Shown: positions 42,658-55,280, counted from the stretch's first letter. The stretch: DNA of 64,000 nucleotides from Sipunculus nudus (GCA_026874595.1 CM049309.1:93210723-93274722); one strand, 5' to 3'. Numbers and translations: made by a program. Notes: generated by a model from the sequence alone, not told the origin.

Positions 42658-45600
42658 GTGAGACAAGTTAGGTTTCTACCTTGAACATTTGTGTAGTAGA
42701 TCACCACGGCAAAGCCAATGGCCTCATATAAAGTACGAAGAGGGTCGCGTCGGGGGCCGGTACAAAACTCCGAAAAAGAACCAAATTGTCTTCAGTCATA
42801 CAACCGCAGGAGATAATTAACATCACCGGGTCTGACTTATTACGTACCCAATAGACCCAAACGGGCCCTTAACAGACTCAGTCGTGATTGGTGACCAAAA
42901 TGGGCCAAAATGGACCCAAATATTTTTTTTTTCACAGTTTTAAATCTATAAAAACATTAAAATGGGTTTTACTAACTTGGCAAGCTTGCTTAGAAATTAT
43001 TTAATTTATAATCTTTTTTTGAACTGTAAGTGATAATTACTGTGTTTTTACATTTTTGATATATGTGATTATTTCATTGAATTAAACATGTTTGCATTGT
43101 GTCAGCGAAGTTGAACTTTTATTTGCTAAACTGCCTGGACAACAATGTTTTTAGACTTTTTTAATTGGGTTTCTTTTAGCATAATAGTTAGTTTGGTGTT
43201 ATTTGGCACTTGATTTTCATTGTTTTCTTAACTTAGATGGTAATAGATACTTTACAGACTTTTCTCAGGAACATATTCATTATAAAAACAGGCTTGCAAA
43301 TAAGCTATAAAATACTTGGTTCCAAAAAGATTTTACTATTAGTACACTCTGTGCATTTGCTCAAGTAACAAGTATTGATTATTTTGACATTAGATATTTA
43401 TTAAACTTGAATTGGACACATGCTTCCAAAATCTTAATGGATGTAATACAACATATTTTATATGCTAGACATTTTGTGATTTAACTTATCATGACAGTTA
43501 AACATAAATTTTTGAATTTTATGATTTTTTTTATGTTAGGCAATAATTACAAATAACATGCATAAATCTCTGAAAGAAAGATAATCAAAAATATCGCTGA
43601 ACTACTAAAAACCTTATATTAGTTTTAATGCATGTGTGTATATGAGCCTGAGAAGAAAAAATAACATTTTAATATTTTTCCTTCTATTGATTTGTTTGAA
43701 CAAAATTTTAAGAACAAAGGATAAAAACTTGGTTTAAATTCAGAGGAAAATTTAAAAGATAGTTATTTGGAGGTAATTTCCTCTTTTTATGTACTTTTAA
43801 TTTTATTCTATTTTTTTTTAATGTTTAAGATTTTTATTTTAAATTGAAATAAAAAATCTTGCATATATGGACAACTTGGGTCACCAGTGACATCCGTTTG
43901 GGTCTGTTGGGGTCTGTTTAGGGTCCCTTTTTGTCTGTTATGGTCTGTTGGGTTCCGTTTGGGTCCATTGGGGTAAAAGTCAGTTTAAGTCACACCAAAC
44001 ATTACCTCCATACAGGGATGGGGCCAGGTACAAGTGAAAGTACCTAGGTACAGGTACAGGTACTTGTTAATTGGCCAGGTACAGGTACAGGTACTTTAGA
44101 AAGTACCTAGGTACAGGTACATTTATTTTAGGATTACTTCAAAGACATTTTTACAGATAATTATAGCAGCATAAATTCACGTACATGCAAGTTAACATGG
44201 CTTTTTTCTATCAAACAATATTGAAGTCATTTATATACTCAAGTATATTTTGTGTTAACTTATCTGTATGGCACCATATATTCACAAACATGATATGCAA
44301 TTGCAAGGGTATTAAAAGTCCATTAAGTGCACCAAGTTGAGTATGACACCATACTTTCACAAACATGATATTCAAGTCTACTGAAAGTGCATTAAGTACA
44401 CCAAGTACAGTATGACACCATACTTCACAAACATGATATTTGTATACTTAAAGTTCATTAAGGGCACCAAGTACAGTATAATCGAATGATTTGCCTAATA
44501 AGTGGTCACAGCTGGTTTCACACATGTGGCCATTCTGGAGGTGTGATTACAATTCAATTCATGAGCAGTTTATCACACTGATGGCTTGCTGATTATTTTA
44601 CATTACAGGTAACCACAATTAAAACTAAAAGAAAAAAAATAAAATAAAAAACTGAAAATATGAAAATGTACCTGGATTAACATGTTACAGGTACTTTACT
44701 TCCAGGTACAGGTACAAGTTTCTTCCTATTCATAACCGGCAGTTACAGGTACTCTGAAATGTGTACCTAGGTACAGGTACATGTACAGGTACAGGTACAG
44801 GTACAAGTTCCTGGCCCCAACCCTGCCTCCATATAAATGCAACATTTTCCTTTAAAAAAATTCCTTGATCCAGATGATGATCTGGATCACCCTCAAATTT
44901 AATAAGTTTTTCCTTGTATCATTGCCAGGCCCCTTTGTCACACAGTTTAACCCATTTTGACCAGCAATTCCTTGTAAAATTGTGATCTGTTCCATCTAAA
45001 GTTGCACTTTGAAATTCTCAAAAACGGCAGGGGCTAGCTTCACCAAATTTATGCAAAAAATCAGTCATCTAAAAAACTCTGATTTTTGCATATTTTTCAG
45101 CTATATGCATTTACAAATTTGATATAGGGAAAAAGCTAAAAAAGCTTTTAAAAAATCTTCTCCAAAACTGTCCAGCCAAATTGTTCAATATTTCAGAGAT
45201 ATAATCTCTGAAACAATCTCACTCAAGTTTGTCTGAATGGTTTCAGTTCAGTCAATTTTGGTCGAGTTACAGGAAGCTTAACTTAGTCATTTGGCCAAAA
45301 CAGGATACTAAAATTACATTATCAGATTCAGTTGGAGCTATCATCACCAAATTTTATGCAAATGTTAGTTACATGACTCATATTTGAAATTGAGGTATTG
45401 GTGGCGCCATCTGCATTGACCTTTTTTGTGCCAGGGTCATTGGTCATCAGTACATAAACCCATAATTTCTCAGGAATAGCATGCAAAAATCTGTCACATA
45501 TCAAATGACAAATGTGGTGGTAGTGAGTTTTCTTGTGGCACCACCTGCATTAACTTGCATTTTACAGGAGGAAAAGCAACAACAAAAATTAAAAAATCTT

Positions 45601-48600
45601 GTTCTTTGAAATCATTCAGCCAGATTGTTCAATATTTCACAGAAATTCCAGAAATGAGCTTTCTCAAGTTTGTTCAAATGGTTTGGGTCTGATTAATTTT
45701 GGCTGAGTTACAGGAATTTTAACTTAGTCTTTTGGCCAAGTAAGCATACTAACATAACAATCTCAGTAACAACAGGAGCTAGCATCGCCAAGTTTTGTGC
45801 AAATGTTGGTCACATGACTCATATGTTAGGGCAAAATAAAAAAAAGGTATGGTTCTCAGGCACTTTTTTTAAAAAATCAATGCGGGCAGGCGTTTTTAGC
45901 AAACCTGTGAGCTTATGTGATGGTGTGGCGTCGTTGTGTCATGTTGTTCGAATGGTTCGAGTTTGGAGATTTTTGGCCCAGTTACAGGAGGTTGAACTTC
46001 ATCTGTCCAAAAAAGCACACTAAAATTTCAATCCCAGAACGGCTAGAGCTATCATCACCAAATTTTATGCTAATGTTTGTCACATATGTCATATCTAAAA
46101 TTGAGGTATTGGTGGCGCCACCTACATTGATCTGTTTTTTTACAAGGGAAAATGTAATTTTAGACTCTTCTAGCTTATACACTGTTTTATGATGAAACTG
46201 TTAAGCTGATTGGTTTAAACTTTACAAGAATTATTCTATGGTAGGGTTCTGCCAGTTTTATAAAAATAGATTGGTTAAAGGCAGCATTAAAAAAGTAGTG
46301 TAGCCAATTGAAAGAGGCTTTCTGTGTTTGAAAACAGATTTGACAACATGCTGAGTTTCAGCAGCCAAGTCAAGAGGTCACTTTGTACAACCAGGTTGGG
46401 TCCAGACAATACCATGGCAACTGACCTGGCTCCGTCTTGTGTCTAGACAATATGTCTAGACGTCTAGACGCAGCGTCTAGACGCATCGTCTAGACACAGA
46501 ATGCCCAGATTAAAACTATTGGAACTATATCTTTGAAGTGTTTGAAAAAACTTGGTTTGCATTTTTAGCAAATCTGTGAGCTTATGCAATGGTGTAGCGT
46601 TGTCTGTCTTCCATCTTCTGTCGTGCGTCGTGTGTCATAGCTATCTCAAAAAGGGCAGGAGCTAGCATCATATCTCTGCATTGTTGGACTTACCCACCTG
46701 AAAATTTGCATGTGTATACATCCTGGAAAGCTTTCTTGATTTTATGACAGACAGGGCCACCTATATCCATGTTAACTCTGCAGACATCCAAGCTCATATC
46801 TTGGGAACTGTCTGACTGATTGGGCCAAAATTTTGCATGTGTATTGATCTCACATAGCTCTTCATCAAAGGCAAAACTGGTGGCGCCACCTGCAACCATT
46901 TTTGCACAGTGTCCGTCTGTTCATCTGCCTTGGGATAAAATCACTCATATCTCGGCAGTGGTTTGACTTATTCACCTATAATTTTGCATGTGTATACATT
47001 CTGGAGAGCTTTCTTGATTTTATGACAGGTTGCGCCACCTACATTCACGTTAATGCTGCAGACATCCAAGCTCATATCTTGGGAACTGTCTGACTGATTG
47101 GGCCAAAATTTTGCATGTGTATTGATCTCACATAGCTCTTCATCAAAGGCAAAACTGGTGGCGCCACCTGCAACCATTTTTGCACAGTGTCCGTCTGTTC
47201 ATCTGCCTTGGGATAAAATCACTCATATCTCGGCAGTGGTTTGACTTATTCACCTATAATTTTGCATGTGTATACATTCTGGAGAGCTTTCTTGATTTTA
47301 TGACAGGTTGCGCCACCTACATTCACGTTAATGCTGCAGACATCCAAGCTCATATCCCGAGAACCGTTTGACCGATTGGGCCAAAATTTTGCATGTGTAT
47401 AGATCTAACATAGCTTTTTTTTCCTGCAACCATTTTTGCACATTGTCCATCTGTTCATCTGCCTTGGGATAAAATCACTCATATCTCGGCAGTGGTTTGA
47501 CATATCTGCCTAAAATTTTGCAGGTTTATACATCTTGGATAGCTTTCTGGATTTTGTGGCAGGTGGTGCCTCCTACATATATGTTTAAGCTGCTAACATC
47601 CAGGCTTATATCTCAGGACTGGTTTGTTGTATCCTCCTGAAAGGAAGCATGTTTATAGATCCCACATAGCTCTTTATCATACACAAGGCTGGAGGCACCA
47701 GCTGCAACCATTTTTGCGCAGTATCCGTCTGTTTGTCTGCCATGGGCAAAAATCACTTCTATCTCAGGAACCGTCTGACTGATTGAGCCAAAATTTTGCA
47801 TGTTTATAGATCTCACATAGCTCTTTATCATACGCAAAATTGGTCACGCCTCCTGCAACCATTCTGTTTGTCTGCTGTGGGATAAAATCACTCATATACA
47901 TACAAGTAGTGGTTTGACATATCTGTCTAATATTTTGCATATGTATACAACTTGGACAGCTTCCTGGATTTTGTGGTAGGTGGCGCAACCTACATACTTC
48001 TATCAGCTGCAGACATCCATGCTAATGTGCAACACACATCACTCTATTTCCCTTGCCACTCAATCCATTCCTTACTTCACCCATCCCACTCTGATTCCAG
48101 CGGATACACATAGTCCCTTGTGGACTACCTGTATTCTAGTTTTAAAATGTCCTAGTCCGAAACTTGCAGGTCCGCAACGTCCATATTGCTGAAATGATAA
48201 TGACTAAGGAAGATATGCAGGACATAAGAGGATAAATATTAAATTTTAAAATAAACCTCCATTCATAGTCCCAAACTTTGCACAGGTTTACATTAGGCCT
48301 GTAGGCCTTGTTTTTATTTTAAAAATTTTTTGGGATGTTTCAGAAAAAAATGTCAAATGATAAGGGAAAAGCATGATAATAACAGATGTATTTTGCTTAA
48401 CAAGTAAAAGCACTAAAAAACAAAGGAAATTATATGATTTTATCTTCTTGAAAGAAATGTCCAAGCGGCTACAGCTCAAAATTGGTATGTTTCTATTGAA
48501 AATCAAAATAAAAATTTTTGATGCGGGTGGTGCCTGAGAACCATACCTTTTATTTTTGTTGGCCTTAAATTGTAGTTTTTGTGGCGCAACCTACATCTAC

Positions 48601-50107
48601 CTGTTTTTAACGGACAAAAACCTCATGATTGAAGCCTAAAAGCACAAAAATGTTTTATGATGAAATTGTCAAGCTGAATTATTACTTTTTCACAAGAATT
48701 GTCTTAGGGTAGGGTTCTTTCAGTTGTATATGAATATCTGAGTTCACTGATATTTGGTAGAGTCATTGAAGCTGAAGTTTGTCTTGTGGCTATTAATAAG
48801 CATATTTCAAACTGAGGGCTGCAGTAGTCTTCTTCTGCAGAACTGTTGTTTCAACTTCTGTAACATTGCACTAAAATGATTCTTAGGAGGCCTTTGTTCA
48901 AGTTTACTTAAATGATTTTAGGCAGACTTATTGGACCTTTAACAATGAAAGGAATGCCTCTTAATTATTCTAAACATTTTGATAAAAAAAAAACATGAAT
49001 ATGTCAGCTTGAAAAAAATCACTGTAGTATAAGTCTTTCAGTGAACAGATTTACCAACAGTTCAAGATTGTGTCTGTATCTTGAAATAGCTTGGCAGACT
49101 GCCAACTAACTCAGATTTGGCAACGCACCAAAGGACATCTCTGGATCTATTTATAGCTTTGGCAGACTTTTATCATATTATGCAACAGGTCAAGATTTTA
49201 TATATCAGCCTGAAATTGTGCATATTTATACATATTGGAAAGCTTCATCGTAAAAAAGACTGGTGGCACCACCTACAATAATTTTTGCACTGTGTATATC
49301 CCTGCTTATTTTTCAGGAGGGTTTGCTAAACCAGCCTGGAATTGGGCATACATATACATCTCAGTTAGCTTCTTCATATGCAAGATAGATGGCACCACCT
49401 ACAATAATTTTTGCAGTGTATGTTTTAAATTACACATTTTTGTAATAGTTTTGTTGTATACAAGACTTGTGTTACTACTGACAATAGTTTCTTAAAACTG
49501 TACACATACCTGAAGAGTTGTTTGAAGCATCTGCCTGAAAATTTTGCATATCTATACATCTTTGATGGCTTTCTCATACACAAGACTGGTGGTGCACTCT
49601 AAAATCATTTTTGTGTGAGCAACAATGCCAGTTTTTCAGGAGTGATATTTGTGTTATTGGTGTAATTGTACGCAGGTTCAAAATGTGCTTGCATTGTACA
49701 TATACATGTCACACATGTACATGAAGAATAAGGGTCTAGCATGGAAGCATTATACCTGGTGTATATCCCATTGCACAGGTTCACATTTTTTATGTAGGCC
49801 TTTTTTAAATATATATTAAAAGTCATTGCATATGACTTCTCTTGGTGCTCACTCTATCTTTGAAAATATTAGAGCATAAAATTAAATGTGTTAGTTTCTT
49901 TCCCATGTTTACTAAAGACCATACTAATTTTTTTTAACTGTCACTTTTGTTTTGCCAATCAAGAAATTCAGAGTAGTTACCTGACTGAATAAGCAAGTAT
50001 AAACCTTTTTGTTTTCACAGGTGGGAATAATTGGAGGATCTGGACTTGATGACCCTGACATCTTGGAAAACAGGAAAGAGAAGCGTGTGGAGACGCCATT
50101 TGGAAAG
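42616..50107 (+). CDS. MTAP: S-methyl-5'-thioadenosine phosphorylase, exons 1-2 (partial at window end)
   Basis: MTAP splits methylthioadenosine, a polyamine by-product, with phosphate into adenine and methylthioribose-1-phosphate (methionine salvage, cytosol and nucleus). Coding exons 42616-42657 and 50021-50107 join in phase 0 to give [14 protein letters not shown] then [20 protein letters not shown] and KRVETPFGK. Vertebrate MTAP reads [20 protein letters not shown] and so on, and its exon 2 is also 87 bases with the same boundaries. GGSGL is the phosphate-binding glycine loop of purine-nucleoside phosphorylases. I looked for the following exon (DALILGK, LLARHGR region) from 50.1 kb to the end and did not find it, so intron 2 is probably longer than 13.9 kb. 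Confidence 0.93.
42842..43977. mobile_element. About 1.1-kb element with imperfect terminal inverted repeats, in MTAP intron 1
   Basis: The left end reads TACCCAATAGACCCAAACGG followed by an ACAGACTC stretch. The right end, inverted, reads TACCCCAATGGACCCAAACG followed by ACCCAACAGACC. The inside is AT-rich with no open frame above 60 codons. A CTGACTT flank is also inverted, so the true ends may lie a few bases further out; I found no clear target duplication. Class unknown. Confidence 0.5.
44013..44825. mobile_element. Non-autonomous hAT-type element with 8-bp target duplication
   Basis: Perfect 8-bp direct repeats CCTCCATA at 44005-44012 and 44826-44833 flank an 813-bp element. Its ends are CAGGGATGGGGCCAGGTAC (left) and, inverted, CAGGGTTGGGGCCAGGAAC (right). 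CAGGG..GGG ends plus an 8-bp duplication are typical of hAT transposons. (GGTACA)n tracts lie inside both ends (44030-44115 and 44690-44815), and the centre (44260-44490) holds about three units of about 85 bases with CACAAACATGATAT. No transposase. Confidence 0.75.
45000..49650 (-). mobile_element. Composite repeat block, right copy, inverted relative to 1-4.4 kb
   Basis: Read on the minus strand, the order mirrors the left block: family C modules (49640-49190), the CTGCCAAAGCTATAA stretch (about 49150), AAGGCCTACAGGC (48308 downwards), family A head hairpin TAGTC...GACTA (48127-48111), family A modules (47990-46690), the ACTGAGTGACC-like stretch, then family D modules with GGTGGCGCCACC at 46111 and the CATAAGCTCAC-type tail near 46590 and 45920. 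46690-46970 and 46968-47250 are two nearly identical copies of one family A module. It fills most of MTAP intron 1. Confidence 0.7.
50021..50107 (+). CDS. MTAP: MTAP coding exon 2 (phosphate-binding loop)
   Basis: 29 codons after a TTTTCACAG acceptor, phase 0 at both ends, donor GTAACA at 50108. It encodes [20 protein letters not shown] followed by KRVETPFGK. It matches vertebrate MTAP exon 2 residue for residue at most positions and has exactly the same length. Confidence 0.95.
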
Positions 50108-51370
50108 GTAACAGTAATCTCATATTTAAAAATAAACTAACGTGCTGTTCCAGTGATATTGTTTTTTGCACAAAAATTAAGATGTACCCAGTGCATATCA
50201 AGTAAACTTCACTTAGAAAAATAAAACACCCACATATCCACTTATTTAATCAGAGGATATTCAAACTGTCTATTACTTTGTTAGCATTGGCAATGATATC
50301 TGATGGTGAACACTAGAATCCCAAACCTTCCTGAGGTATAGCTGACTACCAGAAATGTAGACACAATCATTATGCTCTCTGTTTACAAAAAAAACTGCAG
50401 ATACATCTAGGAAATACCAAATGAACTGACAAACCTTGTGAGAGACTGAAAAACCCAGCATAGTCCAATCCCAGCGTAATACAGAGGTCACAACACACAA
50501 CTTGTTCTTACTGTGGTATAAATGTTAATGGTCCATAAAACACAAACTGCGTGCGGAATACAGAATGTTCAAATAGAGCCCTGCATCAACTGAAGTCTAC
50601 TGTTGCCCTCCAGTTACTGGATATTGAACATACAAACTCTAGGGAAATTCAGCATCATCACAGTTTTGTGTCAAGTAACTGTTCCTTGGAGCTCTCAGAT
50701 TACACAATGCCTGACCTTCGGCAAACAATATCACTGTCTCTGAAGTACTTTACAGATCAAGTATCAACAAGGTGGCTTCCCTCAGACATAGACTGTCAAT
50801 AACCACTAACGGGATCACCCATCTGGACACACAGAAATAAGCAGACCGGCAGATTGGACTGCTGAATCCCTACATAGCAGGTGTCCCTTAATGAGAGGAT
50901 TACTGTATGGAGATTACTGTGATTACTGTATGGAGAGTTATACAGCAATTATACAAAAGAATCACATACCTATAAATATATAAAATAAGATATTTTTATA
51001 TCAATAATATGTGAAAAAAAGGACCTCTTACACAAGAAAAAAGATTCTTTGATGTCATGATTAAAGTCTTTAAAGAGCTGGTTCATTTTATAAATTAAAA
51101 ATTAATTAAATGGGTGATAATGAGTATAATTTCATAGAATTTGTTACAATTTACTTTAAAAAAACTTAAAAACAAATATTTATTCAATAAAATATGATAT
51201 TTATAATATTTCTTAATTACATTTTGTTTCAGAGTAAATAGATAAATATGAATAAAAGTCATCTTACTCGATAGGAGAATATTTGGGATAAAAGATAAGG
51301 GTGTCATTAAGATATTGCATTAATTTCAATTTTTAAGGAACAGTTAAATTAATGCCAAGTACTTTCCACA
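50108..51370. other. MTAP intron 2 start; nothing firmly recognised
   Basis: The 83-codon plus-strand frame at 50551-50802 and 75-codon minus frame at 50273-50500 have no known motif. CAGGTGTCCCTTAATGAGAG near 50879 resembles the GTGAAACC...GACAGG elements at 52.9 and 55.5 kb. Confidence 0.35.
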
Positions 51371-51489
51371 GTGCTGAAGAGTAAATCTGTGTCTGTCAAA
51401 AGAGTCAGATCTGTGAATGTCCCTTATGTACTGTCCATGAAATCATTCAAATCCAGACACCTCAAATTCAATATTGGAACAAAATCAAT

Positions 51490-51945
51490 TTTCAACATCA
51501 GAATTTTATCCAAACATTGGAATTATGACCAGATGTCTCAAATTGAAAAACAATTTTGTCAGATTGACATTGCCCTGATTAGACTCCAAATAAGGTGGAC
51601 ATATGGCAGAATCGCTGAGGTGATCAGGAGCGTTCTGTGGCCTTCGGCAGCTGTTGCCAGTTGGTTCTACTCACAATCAAATTTGAACTATTTACTGGGA
51701 TTTTTTCTGCTGAAATCATTTCTAAATACTTTGACTTTAAACTCAAAATTGAGAAGTAAATAATTTTTAACATGAGAATTGTTTCTTGACATTGAGCTTA
51801 TAACCCCAATGTCTCAAATTAAGCAATGATTTTGTCAGATTTACATTAAGATGAATGGGCCTCAAATGAGGCAGACATTCAATATGGCAGAAACACTGAG
51901 GTATTCCGGAGCGTTTGGGGGCATTTGGCTGCTGTCACCTGCAGG
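51490..51945 (+). repeat. Two diverged units of about 280 bp
   Basis: CAGATGTCTCAAATTGA and CAATTTTGTCAGATTGACAT, with ATATGGCAGAATCGCTGAGG and GGAGCGTTCTGTGG, recur as CAATGTCTCAAATTAA, GATTTTGTCAGATTTACAT, ATATGGCAGAAACACTGAGG and GGAGCGTTTGGGGG. The 130-codon frame at 51371-51763 covers only the first unit and is not supported as a gene. Confidence 0.6.
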
Positions 51946-51959
51946 TGTGCCTGCAATCA

Positions 51960-52484
51960 TATTTGGATTATTGCCCAGGCCAAATTGTTCCTGTTATTCA
52001 ACATTGTTTTAAAATGGTGTTGCTTACCTACAAAGCCCTCCATGGCTTAGCACCTTCATACCTCGCTGATATGATTAAGAAGTATTGCCCAGTGCATGCG
52101 CTAAGGTCGGCCAATAAGTCTCTCCTTGAGATGCCAAGGGCCCTGACACAGTATGGAAAGAGATTATTTAGATACTCCTCCACTATACTCTGGAACAATC
52201 TTCCTCAGCATATCAAGGATGCCTCAAATGTTCCGTGTTTCAAAAGACTAGTGAAAACATACCTTTTCCAGTTCACGTGTTATTAGCCGTTGTCATCCAC
52301 TTTGGATTCTCAATTATTTAGTTTTCTGCATATCTATTTTTTTAGTCATTTTAATTGTATTATCTCTCTCTCATATTCTTTTTTTATTATCTCAATGCAT
52401 CCTACTGTGTACAGTGCCTTAGAGCTATTGTATTTTATGCAGTGAATTTGGCACTTTAATATACTTAAATAATAATAATAATAA
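51960..52484 (+). mobile_element. 5'-truncated LINE, reverse transcriptase C-terminus and 3' tail (CR1/L2-like)
   Basis: The frame at 51915-52286 encodes LLTYKALHGLAPSYLADMIK, a YGKRLFRYSSTILWNNLP stretch, then SNVPCFKRLVKTYLF. This is the very common C-terminal end of jockey/CR1/L2-type reverse transcriptases. It stops at TAG about 52286 and is followed by a short 3' UTR with CAGTGCCTTAGAGCTATTG and an (AAT)n tail at about 52468-52484, typical of these elements. Upstream domains are missing. Confidence 0.8.
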
Positions 52485-52871
52485 TTTTGACGTCTGGTGC
52501 AAAAGTTAGAGTTATAATTATCAAATGCTTTCATTATTATTTTTGCAGCATCAAAATAGTGACCAAAGTTTGCTGGTGCAAACCACTTGTCCGCCATGTT
52601 AATATGATGGAAAAAGACTCGGTCAAGTCAGTCATGTGATACAGAATTCCTGTGATATACACATGTACACAAACGTGTGTGTCAGGGACAAACAATGGTA
52701 CTGAATTACATGATCCAAGGACAAACTATCACTCTGTATTATAATGAAGGTGTGTTTGTGCACTTTAAAAGAATGCATGCCTCTGAATCAGCTGGTAAAA
52801 TAGGTTAATTTGTAGATAAATGCACAACAGTACCACAACTATGTTTATTTGTAAATCTATTGTCTTACTCT

Positions 52872-52972
52872 AATACAGTGAAACTCTTCTACGCAAGATA
52901 TTCAGGGGACTGGAGGATTTTTGTCCATATTAGTGTCACAGTTGTCCTGTTTAGAGGAGTTTGGCATATTGC
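52872..52972 (+). repeat. Short hairpin element of the CAGTGAAAC type
   Basis: CAGTGAAACTCTTCTACGC pairs with TTAGAGGAGTTTGG about 75 bases later (AAACTCTTCTA against AAACTCCTCTA). The layout is like the heads at 23735 and 55500 and so it is probably a related dispersed element. Confidence 0.4.
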
Positions 52973-53129
52973 ATAAATTCTTCTTCAGTGGTGTCTTCTG
53001 TTTTGATTTTTTTGTACGCTTAATTTTAAATGCTTAAATTTTAATCCAATTTTATTCAGAATAGCTTAACATTTATTTATTTTTAAAATTTAATTAGGAA
53101 AAAAAGGAAAAGAATGAGAAACACTATCT

Positions 53130-54745
53130 TTTTCACTTAAATTCACCAGCCAGGCTTCGCACACTAATCTTTACATTCACCAGCCAGGCCTTTCACACTT
53201 ATCTTTACATTCACCAGCCAGGCCTTCCAAACTATTCTTAACATTCACCAGCCAGGCCTCGCACACTAATCTTTACATTCACCAGCCAGGCCTTGCTCAC
53301 TTAACTTTACATTCACCAGCCAGGCCTTGCACACTTATCTTAACATTCACCAGCTGGGCCTTCCAAACTAATCTTAACATTCACCAGCCAGACCTTGCAC
53401 ACTAATCGTAACATTCACCTGCCAGACCTCGCACACTAATCGTAACATTCCCCAGCCAGACCTCGCACACTAATCTTTACATTCACCAGCCAGGCCTTGC
53501 ACACTTATCTTTACATTCACCAGCCAGGCCTTGCACACTTATCTTTACATTCACCAGCCAGGCCTTGCACACTTATCTTTACATTCACCAGCCAGGCCTT
53601 GCACACTTATCTTTACATTCACCAGCCAGGCCTTGCACACTTTACATTCACCTGCCAGGCCTTGCACACTTATCTTTACATTCACCAGCCAGGCCTTGCA
53701 CACTTATCTTTACATTCACCAGCCAGGCCTTGCACACTTATCTTTACATTCACCAGCCAGGCCTTGCACATTTATCTTTACATTCACCAGCCAGGCCTTG
53801 CACACTTTACATTCACCTGCCAGGCCTTGCACACTTATCTTTACATTCACCAGCCAGGCCTTGCACACTTATCTTTACATTCACCAGCCAGGCCTTGCAC
53901 ACTTATCTTTACATTCACCAGCCAGGCCTTGCACACTTATCTTTACATTCACCAGCCAGGCCTTGCAATCTTTACATTCACCTGCCAGGCCTTGCACACT
54001 TATCTTTACATTCACCAGCCAGGCCTTGCACACTTATCTTTACATTCACCAGCCAGGCCTTGCACACTTATCTTTACATTCACCAGCCAGGCCTTGCACA
54101 CTTATCTTTACATTCACCAGCCAGGCCTTGCACACTTATCTTTACATTCACCAGCCAGGCCTTGCACACTTATCTTTACATTCACCAGCCAGGCCTTGCA
54201 CACTTTACATTCACCAGCCAGGCCTTGCACACTTATCTTTACATTCACCAGCCAGGCCTTGCACACTTATCTTTACATTCACCAGCCAGGCCTTGCAATC
54301 TTTACATTCACCTGCCAGGCCTTGCACACTTATCTTTACATTCACCAGCCAGGCCTTGCACACTTATCTTTACATTCACCAGCCAGGCCTTGCACACTTA
54401 TCTTTACATTCACCAGCCAGGCCTTGCACACTTTACATTCACCAGCCAGGCCTTGCACACTGATCTTTACATTCACCAGCCAGACCTCGCACACTAATCT
54501 TTACATTCACCAGTCAGGCCTTGCGCACTTATCTTTACATTCACCAGCCAGGCCTTGCACACTTTACATTCACCTGCCAGGCCTTGCACACTTATCTTTA
54601 CATTCACCAGCCAGGCCTTGCGCACTAAATTTTGTAATTCACCAGCCAGACCTTGCACACTAATCTTTACATTCACCAGCCAGGACTTGCACACTTTACA
54701 TTTACCAGCCAGGCCTTGCAGACTTATCTTTACATATTCACTTAA
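53130..54745 (+). repeat. 34-bp minisatellite, about 47 copies, with 29-bp variant units
   Basis: The unit is TTATCTTTACATTCACCAGC then CAGGCCTTGCACAC. The first about 10 copies are degenerate, the middle nearly perfect. A 29-bp variant (ACTTTACATTCACCTGCC) recurs at about 53640, 53805, 54185, 54430 and 54560, giving higher-order structure. The unit has no stop in any forward frame, and 34 is not a multiple of three, so all three frames stay open (388, 310 and 310 codons). These frames are artefacts. Confidence 0.95.
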
Positions 54746-54891
54746 GAAGTACCAGCATCATCTTCTCTGTAAGTGGTGGCACATGCCTGGTTGCTCTAGG
54801 CATATTGAGGAGTGACTATTGACATGACTATTGATGTCTCACAACATCACAATATCTCCATCTTGCCATAGCTGACCTTCACCTTGGCCTG

Positions 54892-55280
54892 TTACCACAA
54901 AGACATGTAATAAGTTCCGTATCCACCACCAGCCATCACTGCCTTACAGGCGGCAATATACTCTTCCTCTGCAATGGGACTAAAGGGGTCCTCATTTTCT
55001 AGTAAACATATAATATCCCAATTGTTCACCAAATCAACCTTGTTTCAAGGCTGTTTAGTGCCCAGTATAGGTCACAAGAGTTAATAACCCTGGGCATTAT
55101 CTCTTGGCAGATATAAAACTGAACTTGCAATGTCTGTCCATTTTGGAGAGTCATAATATGTACTGGATATTCAGGTGGGACAGGAAGATCTGTCTGTTGT
55201 CTAGGAGAGTTAGTTGTCTGCTTCACTGAGTTTACATTAAGCATAATATACCGGTAATATATAAGCAAATTTGAAGGCAC
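54892..55280 (-). pseudogene. Unidentified coding-like remnant with one frameshift
   Basis: Minus strand. Frame one (55280-55026) contains PPEYPVHIMTLQNGQTLQVQ then FYICQEIMPRVINSCDLYWA. At about 55041-55030 a second frame takes over: KVDLVNNWDIICLLENEDPF, SPIAEEEYIAACKAVMAGGG, YGTYYMSLW, then TAA at 54894. The composition is protein-like and not AT-driven. It may be a decayed retrogene or transposon domain. I cannot name a family. A spliced gene is possible but no good splice sites were seen. Confidence 0.35.

Noticed and set aside
46690-47837. Minus-strand frames like [20 protein letters not shown]
   Set aside because: They are translations of the family A module and recur wherever the module does (also plus strand 2954-3139), with stops between modules.
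50551-50802. 83-codon plus-strand frame in MTAP intron 2
   Set aside because: No motif, no flanking splice sites, and no match to the expected next MTAP exon.
53497-54663. 388-codon plus-strand open frame and two 310-codon frames
   Set aside because: All three forward frames are open because a stop-free 34-bp unit is repeated; there is no start context, no domain and no codon bias.
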